Assembly: GCA_964549105.1 (NCBI GenBank)
Contig: CAZJTZ010000004.1
Span: 1-64,000, forward strand
DNA from: Hydrogenedens sp964549105
GTDB taxonomy: Bacteria; Hydrogenedentota; Hydrogenedentia; Hydrogenedentales; Hydrogenedentaceae
DNA: 64,000 bases
Direction: 5' to 3'
Below, piece after piece: positions 1 to 8,842 of this stretch; positions within the stretch are counted from its first letter, which is position 1, and each line of letters opens with the position of its first letter. The notes under the pieces are model-generated. The model searched no databases, was not told the origin of the DNA, and saw only the letters and a list, made by a program, of their open reading frames with translations. The position numbers and the translations under genes were made by a program.

Positions 1-3000
1 TCTTCTTGGATAGTTTTATTGAATACATGGGGTTCGTCCCAGATTTTTGTGCATAGGTTTTCGGACTTGTTCTGTGTATCCCATACCTTGTGCATGATTT
101 TGTATGCCTCTTCTACCCCTTCAATAGGGAAAAGTGAATCTTTACTGCCATTGAAGAACAGCATGGGCTTGGGGCATGCCAATCCTGCTACATCGGGTAT
201 GTCCAGATATTGATATAGGTTGGGCGCCAGCATGGAATAGGCAGACTGTCCACGGGTCTGATTGTTGTCAGGCACGATTAAGGTAGGTGTAGTTGCCAAC
301 CAGCAAATAGCACAACCCACTTTTACATTATCCGACAAGGCACTCAACATCCATGTGCGGTGTGCACCCATAGAAAGTCCTACTGCCCCGATATGGTCGC
401 TATCTACCTCAGGCAAACTTGCCAAAAATTCTGCGGAACGAATATCGTCCCAGGTGATAATCCCCAACCATGAAGTCCCCAGATGGAAAATATTTGAACC
501 CAACTGCTGTTGATTTTCATACTTGCTACCTTCACATTCCTGCCTTGCACCCCAGAATAACGCATCAATCGCCAATACGACATATCCGCGTGTAGCAAGT
601 TCGTCCCCGACAAATCTACCTTCATAACACTGCCCAACCCAATCCAGAGCATCTTTCATGACTTCCTCACTCTCCACAATAGGACGGACTACCTTCTCCT
701 TGCCAATACTGAAATGGGCACCGTGGTCATGCAGACATATCACCGCTGGAAATGGTGGCGTCCCTTTAGGAATAAGCAGATATGCAGGAATCTGTTCCCA
801 CTCGGATATATTGATTTTTAACTTCTTTGCGGTATAACTTCCGCGGTCTTCTTCACAAATCCATTCGGGATTGAAAAAGGTAAATGGTGGGGGATAGCCT
901 AATGTTTCAAAAACCTTCCTTTGTCCTTCTTTTTTCCATGCTCCGAAATCTGGAAACTTGCCCGGGTCATAACGGAGGGCGGGAACATAATTGCTTAAAA
1001 ATTGTGAGGTAAATTTTGGTAATCCCTTTTCGATAGAACAGCCTCTATCCTGACTTTTTGGTGGTTGCTCTGGATGCTGTTGTAACCGTTGCAATAATGT
1101 CCGCAATTCTGCCTTTTTAGGGGATAATACACCGGAAGCATTTCTATTCTGCAAATAATAATCAAGGACAGAACTAAAATAAACCACGCCTTCGGGTGAA
1201 ACATAATCGCCACAGGATATTTGTCCTTCTGTGTAGTCCCTTGTGTAGTCCCGCTCATCAAATTTTTTATAAATTTCGCCAAGATTTTTACCTGCTTCTA
1301 CTTTGCCCGTGGCATATTCCCAGGCTCCAAGAGAACTCAGGACACATTGATTTAATGTCAATCCAGCAATTCGTGCTTGCAATACTGTCTCGATAGCGTC
1401 CAGACACAGTTCAAGGTAAGGTGATTTGCCATTCATCACCTTGCAGGCATTGGCTATCTGGTGTGCATGTTCTATACCCTGACTTATTATTATCCATGTG
1501 GAACGTGGATGGGGATAACGCCAGCCACCAGCAGGGTCTACTGTTTCTGCCATATATTTTGCCACGGCTTCAATGGTCTCATACAGGCGTGGCTCATTTG
1601 GATATTCCATATATAAATCAGGTAAACCTTGCAAGGCATAACCTAAAATATATGGTTTAGGAAAAGGGTTATTATAGCCTGTTCGGTCATCATCAATAAA
1701 TGGCAACTCTTTTTGAAGTGGCTCTCCTCCCTGCGAAAACAGATTATCTTCTGACAATTTTTCTCGCAATTCCTGGAACAGACGCAATGCCTTTTCTGCA
1801 TATTCAACTTTACCTAACGCCTTATAAAGCAGCATGAAATCCTTTACCGCACCTATATTCCGACATTCCCCTGTATTTGCGTGAACATGCTCCTTAGCAT
1901 AACTAACCTGTGCATTCAGCGTGCTTGAATAAAACGGGTCTCCTGTTTCTTCATAAGCGAGCAGAAAATTTTCAATCCCCTTTGTGCAAAAAGTTACAGA
2001 ATCATTGGAACGCCACATAAAAGTTTTATCGTCTGCATGTAGCTTCGGATTGTTTGCAGTAATATTGTTATAACGAGTTCCACCAAAAGTAGACTTATCA
2101 AGGTCACCCCACCATACAGAAAGTTGTGCATAGTTTTGACACCAAAGCATAAAGGTTTTCCGTATACCTTCGTTACAGGTTCTTAAATATTCATAAAAAA
2201 TTTCCGTATTGTGGTTAAGACGATTCATACCAAAAACAGCATTCTGGGGCATGGTGCTGATATTCCCGAAGTCATCGCCATACAGTCGTGTTATCGCCAT
2301 AGCGTTCCTATGCCAGCGAACGACCTCACGCAAAACTTCATTTTCAGGCTTGGGACATTCATTGAAGTCATATACAGCCCTGCACAAAGACACGGGGAAA
2401 TCGGGTATTACAGGGGGTTCTAACAATTCGTTCCAAACAGGCAATTCAGAAGGACCCACATATACATTTGCCATTCGCCATGCCATTGGTTGATGTGGCA
2501 CTTTATCAATATCTCTACTTCGCAGATAGACAATTTTCCAGCCTGTATCCGTTTTTTCTCCACTTATAACGCCTTTGCGCCATGCTGCTGCATCTGGAAA
2601 ACAAATTTTATGATTGTCTGCCAAAAACGAGATTTCCTTGCCTGTATTCAAGTCGTATGTCCATGTATTTTCAACCTGAGTAATACTTCCTTCTATTGTC
2701 TTTGACAGACTCCCATCACCTTCTATTTCTATCCCAAATTCGGGTGCATAGCCATCCTCCTTTGCCCATCGTTGAAGAAGCACACGAATAGCAAATTGCC
2801 CCGTCGAACTTGCACGCAATTCTACAATTTTAGGAAACTGTTCATCCCACTGTAACCATCGAACCCACAAATAGTGCTCACCCCGTTCAATAATTTCCTC
2901 CTTTGTTTCCTGTGCCGATGTGTTTGACTGTGGAGAAAGCATTGAAAAAATAAGTTTATCTGTTCCATCCTTTTCAACAATTATTTTCGACCCATCAAAG

Positions 3001-3491
3001 TTAAATGTATTTCCACCGATTTGTAGCGGTTGCCCATCACTTTTCTGTGGAGACTCTTCATACTCCTTTCGAACAACTGTGTATTGCTTCTCAGACCCCT
3101 TAAATTCATCTACATAAGAAAGCATGGCTCTACGGATATACTTTTCACTACCTCCGTAAGTAGTAAGCACTCGACAATCTGCTAAAATTTCTGTCCCCTG
3201 TGAATTTAAATATACCTTACCTGTCGGTTTCATAAATCCATAAGGAAAAGGAACAGAAATTCGGACCAACTGCCTGACAGGCAAATCTACTTTAACCGAA
3301 AAATAAATTTCTGAAACGGCTGATATGTTTTTGGGGACTGCTTCACCCGATTCAACAGGGACAAATTGGAACTTTTGAAGCCACAACTCCTTCTGGGGCA
3401 GGTCTTCTGCAATAACAGTTATAGCACTAGAACAAAGAACGAAACTGAACAGCCAAAACATGAAACAAAATTTTTGTAATCGCCTATTCAT
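1..3491 (-). CDS. Secreted helical-toroid plus alpha/beta-hydrolase (esterase) protein, C-terminus off the left edge
   Basis: Reading the minus strand from the ATG at 3491 (Shine-Dalgarno AAAGGAAG just upstream) gives one uninterrupted frame of at least 1163 codons to the window edge. Residues 1-28 form a signal peptide ending near VIA|ED. About 30-340 looks like beta-rich, partly lipoprotein-like domains; about 350-800 is helix-rich with repeated Trp/Tyr/Gly segments (for example GGWRYPHPRSTW), like an (alpha/alpha) toroid of polysaccharide lyases or GH families. From about 900 a dienelactone-hydrolase/Abhydrolase_7-type domain begins (ICLHDHGAHF), with nucleophile elbow GLSMG (Ser1040), GSKDSLFP (Asp1118) and EPHVF (His1155) as a likely triad. 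The role is inferred to be extracellular deacylation/breakdown of a glycan. The family of the middle part is not certain. A short tandem duplication gives RDYTRDYT. Confidence 0.85.
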   Translation of the reverse strand, partial: MNRRLQKFCFMFWLFSFVLCSSAITVIAEDLPQKELWLQKFQFVPVESGEAVPKNISAVSEIYFSVKVDLPVRQLVRISVPFPYGFMKPTGKVYLNSQGTEILADCRVLTTYGGSEKYIRRAMLSYVDEFKGSEKQYTVVRKEYEESPQKSDGQPLQIGGNTFNFDGSKIIVEKDGTDKLIFSMLSPQSNTSAQETKEEIIERGEHYLWVRWLQWDEQFPKIVELRASSTGQFAIRVLLQRWAKEDGYAPEFGIEIEGDGSLSKTIEGSITQVENTWTYDLNTGKEISFLADNHKICFPDAAAWRKGVISGEKTDTGWKIVYLRSRDIDKVPHQPMAWRMANVYVGPSELPVWNELLEPPVIPDFPVSLCRAVYDFNECPKPENEVLREVVRWHRNAMAITRLYGDDFGNISTMPQNAVFGMNRLNHNTEIFYEYLRTCNEGIRKTFMLWCQNYAQLSVWWGDLDKSTFGGTRYNNITANNPKLHADDKTFMWRSNDSVTFCTKGIENFLLAYEETGDPFYSSTLNAQVSYAKEHVHANTGECRNIGAVKDFMLLYKALGKVEYAEKALRLFQELREKLSEDNLFSQGGEPLQKELPFIDDDRTGYNNPFPKPYILGYALQGLPDLYMEYPNEPRLYETIEAVAKYMAETVDPAGGWRYPHPRSTWIIISQGIEHAHQIANACKVMNGKSPYLELCLDAIETVLQARIAGLTLNQCVLSSLGAWEYATGKVEAGKNLGEIYKKFDERDYTRDYTEGQISCGDYVSPEGVVYFSSVLDYYLQNRNASGVLSPKKAELRTLLQRLQQHPEQPPKSQDRGCSIEKGLPKFTSQFLSNYVPALRYDPGKFPDFGAWKKEGQRKVFETLGYPPPFTFFNPEWICEEDRGSYTAKKLKINISEWEQIPAYLLIPKGTPPFPAVICLHDHGAHFSIGKEKVVRPIVESEEVMKDALDWVGQCYEGRFVGDELATRGYVVLAIDALFWGARQECEGSKYENQQQLGSNIFHLGTSWLGIITWDDIRSAEFLASLPEVDSDHIGAVGLSMGAHRTWMLSALSDNVKVGCAICWLATTPTLIVPDNNQTRGQSAYSMLAPNLYQYLDIPDVAGLACPKPMLFFNGSKDSLFPIEGVEEAYKIMHKVWDTQNKSENLCTKIWDEPHVFNKTIQE

Positions 3492-3630
3492 AATACTTCC
3501 TTTCTGAATGATTCTCTAATACTATCATACTGCCATTTGCAAATAAACCCTGCTATTTATGTTACATTTAAGCATATTGTTTCACTTATTGCACCAATAT
3601 TCTAAACTTTCAGAGAGTTGTGTATATTTA

Positions 3631-3659
3631 TTGATATAGTTCATATTTTTTGTTATAAT
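3631..3659 (+). promoter_or_regulatory. Sigma-70-type promoter
   Basis: TTGATA (3631-3636), a 17-nt spacer and a perfect TATAAT (3654-3659) precede the small membrane protein gene at 3686 by about 27 nt, so the 5' UTR would be about 20 nt. Confidence 0.65.
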
Positions 3660-3685
3660 GGGTAATACAATGTAATACGAATAAA

Positions 3686-4009
3686 ATGAAAAATCTCAAC
3701 TTAAATAAACAGACACAAACCCTGAAAGTATCCATAGCATTATTCCTGATAGTGCTATGTCTGTCTTTATTTTCTTCTTTTCTTCATCATCACCATTTGA
3801 CCTTTGACCATAAAATCCCTACAATCGTTTTTCCTGAAGAATCCTGTCCTATATGCTGGTTTATTCTACAAATAACTGCTATTGCTATCTTGATATTGCA
3901 TTTGTCTCTTGTGCTGTTCATTCATAGTGGTTATGCTCCGATTAAATATTTCCTTCCTATTAAACATTACCCTCTTTTCTTATCTCGTGCCCCTCCTGTA
4001 ACTGTTTAA
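3686..4009 (+). CDS. Small His/Cys-containing membrane protein, unknown function
   Basis: A 107-residue protein. Hydrophobic segments at about 14-33 and 58-84 suggest two membrane spans. Between them lie a HHHH cluster (about 34-37) and a CPIC motif (about 55-58), which could bind a metal or heme; this is inference. It is preceded by a good sigma-70 promoter and followed 100 nt later by a pseudopilin gene on the same strand. I do not recognise the family. Confidence 0.6.
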   Translation: MKNLNLNKQTQTLKVSIALFLIVLCLSLFSSFLHHHHLTFDHKIPTIVFPEESCPICWFILQITAIAILILHLSLVLFIHSGYAPIKYFLPIKHYPLFLSRAPPVTV

Positions 4010-4112
4010 TTAGACATTCTATAATATTTAGCATTTATCTAAGACTTTTCTCTCAAAATGCTTGTTTTTTCTTATTATTTATATTATTATTTAATTTAGA
4101 AAGGATTAATCT

Positions 4113-5081
4113 ATGAAAAAGCATGGTTTCACACTTATAGAATTACTTGTAGTGATTGCAATTATAGCCATACTTGCTGCAATATTACTCCCGGCACTGG
4201 CACGAGCCCGTGAAGCGGCACGCCGTTCTTCGTGTGCAAACAATCTAAAACAAATAGGATTGGCTTTGAAGATGTATGCAAACGAGGCAAAAGGGGAACG
4301 ATTTCCACCTATCAAGTCCACAAATTGCGATGGCACACCTACAATAGGGCTTGCAACTATGATGGATATTGAGGTCTTATATCCTGAGTATTTGAACGAT
4401 TATCAAGTGCTGGTATGTCCCAGTTCACCGTTTGCGGGACCTGCTCTGGAATTGTGGGATGAAGGGAAAAATCCTGCAACAACTTATCAGGAAGCCTTAG
4501 AAGAGGGGCATATATTGCTCAATGGTGTTTCAGTCCATAATAACGGAATTGTTGAACCATGTGAGGTATATGAACACCCGTATGTATACTTTGGATGGGC
4601 AATTCATCCAAGTTGGTTCCAGACAGAGAACGATGTTGGTTTTTTTAAGTTAGCCCTGGAAGATTTAGTAAGTAGTATAACGAATCCATCAAATACCACT
4701 CAGCAGTGCAAACAGTATGCTGACGAAGATTGGGTATTTCCACTTCTTACCATGCCTTCTATTTTTGCAGATATCAAGCAGGCATACCGTTTCCGTGAAG
4801 GGATTGAACGGTTTCTCATCACAGATATAAACAATCCGGGCAATGCAAACATGGCGCAGTCCGTTCTGCCTGTTATATGGGATGAAATCTCTGATGATGA
4901 GACCAGCCACTTTAACCATGTCCCTGGTGGATGTAATGTGCTGTATATGGATGGACATGTGGAGTTTCTGAAACATGTGCCACAAACAGTAGCGGGATTT
5001 GACAAAAATAACCTATTCCCTGTCAATATTGGTGGTATTATAATTCACATAGCCTCTCATTACGGGCATGACCATCCTTGA
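4113..5081 (+). CDS. Type II secretion/pilus pseudopilin, DUF1559 (H-X9-DG) type
   Basis: A 322-residue protein starting with a class III prepilin signal: short basic leader MKKHG, then FTLIELLVVIAIIAILAAIL, with the cleavage after Gly5 and Glu at +5 of the mature protein. The C-terminus has the H-X-DG type signature FNHVPGGCNVLYMDGHVEF that is common in the greatly expanded pseudopilin families of Planctomycetes, Lentisphaerae and relatives. SD AAAGGA lies 7 nt before the ATG. Product would be processed by a PilD-type peptidase and assembled at the inner membrane. It stands alone, with no assembly genes nearby, as is usual for these families. Confidence 0.9.
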   Translation: MKKHGFTLIELLVVIAIIAILAAILLPALARAREAARRSSCANNLKQIGLALKMYANEAKGERFPPIKSTNCDGTPTIGLATMMDIEVLYPEYLNDYQVLVCPSSPFAGPALELWDEGKNPATTYQEALEEGHILLNGVSVHNNGIVEPCEVYEHPYVYFGWAIHPSWFQTENDVGFFKLALEDLVSSITNPSNTTQQCKQYADEDWVFPLLTMPSIFADIKQAYRFREGIERFLITDINNPGNANMAQSVLPVIWDEISDDETSHFNHVPGGCNVLYMDGHVEFLKHVPQTVAGFDKNNLFPVNIGGIIIHIASHYGHDHP

Positions 5082-5109
5082 TTTGTATGACTAAACCTTA
5101 TTGTCAATT

Positions 5110-5141
5110 AAAAACTAATTAATATGTAATTATTAGTTTTT
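5110..5141. terminator. Bidirectional hairpin terminator between convergent genes
   Basis: AAAAACTAAT (5110-5119) is complementary to ATTAGTTTTT (5132-5141), a 10-bp stem with a 12-nt loop. A and T tracts flank it, so it can act on both strands. It lies between the pseudopilin and the convergent GLUG pseudogene and overlaps the latter's stop codon. Confidence 0.55.
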
Positions 5142-6253
5142 CTCCGGATAGACAGATGAGGATATAGGCATCATAGGACATATAAAAAACTTGTTGTTAG
5201 TGTTTATCTCATCACATACACTTACTTCACTATCACATGTATCTATTGCTTCTGCATTCGGGTCAACAAATACGGAACCACATTCCACAGCCATCGGATT
5301 GTCGCCATTCAGAGTGATGTTTGGAGAAGTAGTATCTTTAACATACACCAGCCGTGTTACTAGACTACTTGTATTGCCATCACTGTCAGTAACGGAATAC
5401 TCTACTGTATAATCACCTACTACATTGCTATTTACATTGTTGATTGCTTCTATCTGGGAGGTAGATTGACCTGATGTCTGTATGTCCCAATAACTATTAT
5501 TTACTGTGCCTCCGCCGATTCCTATCAGACCACCAACATGGGCAGTTCCCTCCACTAGACCCATGCTATAACAGTTAAATAAACTACCAGAGGAACCATA
5601 CCCAATCAAACCGCCAACCGAAGCACTATACCCATTTACTATGCCTGTGCTAAAACTGTCTGATACTGTGCTTTCATCATTTAATCCAACTAAACCTCCG
5701 ACAGAATTTTCACCCTTAATTAAGCCCATGCTTGAACTGACAGATATTGAACCGTCAGAAGCATTCCATCCTGTTAAGCCACCAATATAATCTCTGCCTT
5801 CAACTAAACCTGTTATAGAACTATTTAAAATTGTTCCTCCCTCATTCCAGCTTATTAAGCCACCTACATAATCCTTACCAGTAATCTGACACGCTTCTAT
5901 TGTTACTTTTATTATATCTCCACCTGAAGCAACATGACTAAATAAGCCTATAAAATCTTCATTCGGGAGGTTAATATATAAATCCATTATCTTATATCCC
6001 TTACCATCAATTTTGCCCATGAACGGATTACTACTCGTCCCTATTGGTTTAATCCTGCCCCTCTGTTCCAATTCAATGTATCGCTTGCATCTATATCTCC
6101 ACTTAGTTCATACACACCATCTAATAGATATTCAAAACTATGTCCTATTTTTTGCAACTCCTCAATATCGTCTATTACTATTACTCCACCAAAAACACCA
6201 CAGCATAAAAAGAAACAAGAAGCATATAACAAAACAATACGGCCATTAAACAA
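5133..6253 (-). pseudogene. Frameshifted GLUG-repeat surface protein
   Basis: Two overlapping minus-strand frames together encode one protein. The 5' part (6253 to about 6041) has a hydrophobic signal-like segment and ends ...DTLNWNRGAGL before running into a stop. The next frame continues with KPIGTSSNPFMGKIDGKGY, the usual follow-on in GLUG proteins. One missing base near 6050 (restoring AGFKPIG) would join them. Downstream are about five GLUG-like repeats (VGGLIG, VGGLTG, VGGLVG), NNSYWDIQTSGQS, then pieces of two Ig-like (DUF5011/HYR) domains, of which the last stops abruptly. No good ATG/SD opens the 5' part. The frameshift, truncated tail and weak start together favour a decaying gene over a sequencing error, though the frameshift alone could be an error. 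Confidence 0.7.
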
Positions 6254-6704
6254 ACAAATAAGAATAAAAAGAATTAAAGGATTTGTTAAATGTGCTCATT
6301 ATGTTTATATTTATATTTATTATTATATTTGCTTAATTATTTATAATCAATTATTATTAAATATGATAAAAATATACTATAATTATGCCATAAAAAAATA
6401 TTTTTGCATAAACATAGAATTTTAAATTAAAAAAATATTTGAAATATATGATTTTATTGTGTCAAATTATTACCGTTGTCCATTAAAAAAAATAAGAGGC
6501 AACATTGTCTATGCCCGGAAAAATAATTATCAATACCTACTCATAAATTAAATCTTCAATATAAATATTTCAATAATTGTTTCTTAGTAGAACATAAATT
6601 TATGATTTAGAGTCTTTTTTTCTTAAAAAATTATTGATTTTATTGAATTTTTCTTTAATTATTTGAATTTATTTGGAATTTGGGAAAAAATTAAAAAATT
6701 TTGC
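6254..6704. other. Very AT-rich non-coding stretch
   Basis: About 450 nt dominated by A/T runs, with no credible reading frame or RNA. It separates the GLUG pseudogene from the flagellin promoter. Nothing specific is seen in it apart from its composition. Confidence 0.5.
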
Positions 6705-6731
6705 TAAAGTTTTAGTTAAACTTGCCGATAA
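6705..6731 (+). promoter_or_regulatory. Sigma-28 (FliA/SigD) flagellin promoter
   Basis: TAAAGTTT (6705-6712), an 11-nt spacer, GCCGATAA (6724-6731). This matches the FliA consensus TAAAGTTT-N11-GCCGATAA at every defined base. It drives the flagellin array, with a start site expected near 6738. Confidence 0.93.
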
Positions 6732-6738
6732 AATAGAT

Positions 6739-6996
6739 GTAAAGCGGTAATAGAAAATTGAATACGCTGAAGTAAGAAAAGGTGTCCGAAAGGCATTGAA
6801 AGGAGGTGTAAATAACTTAAAGGCTATTCGGAACAAAAAAGTTTATACAATTGAATATGTGAAGTGCTTTGGTAAGTCGTAGGGACGCGACATATAACTG
6901 AAGCATGAAAAGAGTGAAATTGCTTTGATTAAGGGACAATCAAGGCGATAATGAAGCAAGGATGCAAACAAAAGTTAACTCATGGAGGAACTTATT
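6739..6996 (+). promoter_or_regulatory. Long structured 5' leader of the flagellin operon
   Basis: About 258 nt between the predicted start site and flagellin 1, without a convincing ORF. Hairpins expose GGA-type loops: GTCG/CGAC (6876-6891, loop TAGGGACG); a 9-bp stem with one wobble, GCTTTGATT/AATCAAGGC (6922-6946, loop AAGGGAC); GCA/TGC (6956-6965, loop AGGA). The Shine-Dalgarno GGAGG is at 6984-6988. GGA in hairpin loops plus a GGA in the SD is the arrangement bound by CsrA in the hag leader of Bacillus; CsrA involvement here is inference, and csrA is not in the window. Confidence 0.5.
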
Positions 6997-7812
6997 ATGG
7001 GACTTCGAATTAACACAAACATAGCCTCGTTGAATGCGTCTCGGGTTCTAAGGCGTTCTACGCTTGATTTGAATAAGACCCTGGAACGGCTTTCAAGCGG
7101 GCTAAGAATCAATCGGGCAGCAGATGATGCGGCTGGTCTTGCAATTGCTGAATCGTTTCGTTCGATTGTTCGTGGTTCAGGTGTAGCGCAGCGAAATGCC
7201 CAAGATGGTATTAGTCTGGTGCAGACGGCTGAAGGTGCATTGAGCGAGACCACAAACATTTTACAACGGGTGCGTGAATTGGCAGTTCAGGCGGCAAATG
7301 GAACACAGAGCACCACAAATCGTGAAGCAATTAACACTGAAGTTCAACAGTTATTACAACAGGTTGACAAGATTGCTCAACAGACAGAATTTAACGGTAT
7401 ATATGTGTTGAGCATAACGCAGACAGTTACTTTGCAAGTAGGTGCTTTCAGTGGGCAGACATTAGCAATTACTGTCTCGGGTGCAAAAACAAATGACCTA
7501 TCTGTGAACTCTGTAAATGTGTCTACGGCGGATGGTGCAGTATCTGCCCTGTCTTTAGTGGATAATGCTCTGAAAAGTGTAAATACACTACGCGCTAGTC
7601 TGGGTGCTTATCAGAATCGTCTTGAATTTACGATTAATACATTAGCAATTCAAGAAGAAAATTCATCGTCTGCAGAAAGTGCAATTCGCGATGCGGATAT
7701 TGCTCAAGAGACCATTAAATTTACCCGAAATCAGATTTTGGTAAATGCTGGGACATCTGTATTGGCGCAAGCAAATGTTGTTCCACAAACGGCGTTGCAA
7801 TTGCTAAGATAA
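6997..7812 (+). CDS. fliC: Flagellin 1
   Basis: A 271-residue flagellin made almost entirely of the D0/D1 rods. The N-terminal half has MGLRINTNIASLNASR and SSGLRINRAADDAAGLAIA; the C-terminal half has AESAIRDADIA and ends in TALQLLR. The TLR5-type segment LQRVRELAVQAANGT is present. The central 70-80 residues are short and variable, so no large D2/D3 domain exists. I prefer the ATG at 6997 over the one at 6982: it has GGAGG at an 8-nt spacing, and it makes all four paralogues begin MGL and measure exactly 271 residues. First gene after the sigma-28 promoter. Exported by the flagellar type III system to build the filament. Confidence 0.95.
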   Translation: MGLRINTNIASLNASRVLRRSTLDLNKTLERLSSGLRINRAADDAAGLAIAESFRSIVRGSGVAQRNAQDGISLVQTAEGALSETTNILQRVRELAVQAANGTQSTTNREAINTEVQQLLQQVDKIAQQTEFNGIYVLSITQTVTLQVGAFSGQTLAITVSGAKTNDLSVNSVNVSTADGAVSALSLVDNALKSVNTLRASLGAYQNRLEFTINTLAIQEENSSSAESAIRDADIAQETIKFTRNQILVNAGTSVLAQANVVPQTALQLLR

Positions 7813-7841
7813 AACGACAATTGAATATTAAAGGGATAATT

Positions 7842-7895
7842 ATGAACCAGTTATGGGCAAGGAAAGCCTCAAAACAGGGAACTCAAGGAGGATAG
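7842..7895 (+). CDS. Possible 17-codon leader peptide before flagellin 2
   Basis: ATG at 7842 with AAGGG six nt upstream opens a 17-codon frame (MNQLWARKASKQGTQGG, stop TAG). Its last codons are the Shine-Dalgarno of flagellin 2. The same N-terminus recurs upstream of flagellin 3, with only synonymous changes in the first nine codons. This could be a translated, coupled leader or just a duplicated RNA structure (GGGC/GCCT hairpin with loop AAGGAAA, 7855-7869). Confidence 0.3.
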   Translation: MNQLWARKASKQGTQGG

Positions 7896-7899
7896 AACT

Positions 7900-8715
7900 A
7901 TGGGACTTCGAATTAACACAAATATTTCAGCGTTGAACGCTTCGCGTGTATTACGGCGTAGCACGCTGGATTTAAACAAAACATTAGAGCAATTGTCCAG
8001 TGGATTGAGAATCAATCGTGCAGCAGATGATGCCGCAGGACTGGCAATTGCTGAAGGTTTCCGTTCACAATCAACGGGTGCGTCAGTTGCTCAGAGGAAT
8101 GTTCAGGATGGCGTAAGTCTTGTTCAGACAGCAGAAGGTGCATTGAGCGAAACCACGAACATTCTGCAACGGATTCGTGAACTAGCTGTCCAATCTGCAA
8201 ACGGGACACAAAGTGAGGACAATCGTAAGGCAATTCAGGCAGAAGTAGACCAACTTGTTAGCCAGATTGATAAGATTGCGACTGATACATCGTTTAATGA
8301 TATAAAAGTCCTTACAGGACTTCAATCAGTTGTAATTCAAGCTGGATATTTACAGGGACAAACACTAACTATAGCCATTAGTGGTGCTACTGCGGCGATA
8401 TTGAGTGTAAATTCGTTGGCAGTATCTAGTCAGGCTCTTGCAGCCGCAGCCATCACAACAGTTGATAATGCCTTAAAGACTGTCAATACTTTGCGTGCTA
8501 CTTTAGGTGCCTATCAGAACCGGATGGAGTTTACTATGAATACATTGGCTATTCAGCAGGAAAATGCGTCGTCTGCTGAGAGTGCCATTCGAGATGCAGA
8601 TATTGCACAAGTAACCATTCGGTTTACGAGGAACCAAATCTTAGTAAATGCAGGAACATCTGTATTGGCACAAGCAAATGTTGTTCCGCAGACAGCGTTG
8701 CAATTGCTAAGATAA
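7900..8715 (+). CDS. fliC: Flagellin 2
   Basis: A 271-residue paralogue of flagellin 1 with the same conserved D0/D1 halves and a different short centre (about residues 135-195). SD AAGGAGG lies 8 nt before the ATG. Its first 165 nt differ from flagellin 3 at only about three positions, while flagellins 1 and 4 differ much more, which suggests recent duplication or gene conversion between copies 2 and 3. The gap to flagellin 1 is 87 nt and contains no terminator, so it should be cotranscribed. Confidence 0.95.
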   Translation: MGLRINTNISALNASRVLRRSTLDLNKTLEQLSSGLRINRAADDAAGLAIAEGFRSQSTGASVAQRNVQDGVSLVQTAEGALSETTNILQRIRELAVQSANGTQSEDNRKAIQAEVDQLVSQIDKIATDTSFNDIKVLTGLQSVVIQAGYLQGQTLTIAISGATAAILSVNSLAVSSQALAAAAITTVDNALKTVNTLRATLGAYQNRMEFTMNTLAIQQENASSAESAIRDADIAQVTIRFTRNQILVNAGTSVLAQANVVPQTALQLLR

Positions 8716-8746
8716 AACGACAATTGAATAGTTAATAGGATAATTT

Positions 8747-8842
8747 ATGAATCAATTATGGGCAAGGAAAGCCTATGAACAAGAGATGCAAGGAGGAAGA
8801 AAATTATGGGACTTCGAATTAACACAAATATTTCAGCGTTAA
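8747..8842 (+). CDS. Possible leader peptide overlapping the start of flagellin 3
   Basis: ATG at 8747 with AGGA six nt upstream opens a 31-codon frame beginning MNQLWARKAYEQEMQGG. It runs through the flagellin 3 Shine-Dalgarno (8791-8796) and ends out of frame inside flagellin 3. Its first nine codons match the 7842 frame except for two third-position changes (AAC/AAT, CAG/CAA). Translation is unproven. Confidence 0.25.
   Translation: MNQLWARKAYEQEMQGGRKLWDFELTQIFQR

Noticed and set aside
6982..6996. Upstream ATG for flagellin 1 at 6982
   Set aside because: Lies on the Shine-Dalgarno of the ATG at 6997, which gives the same length as all other copies.
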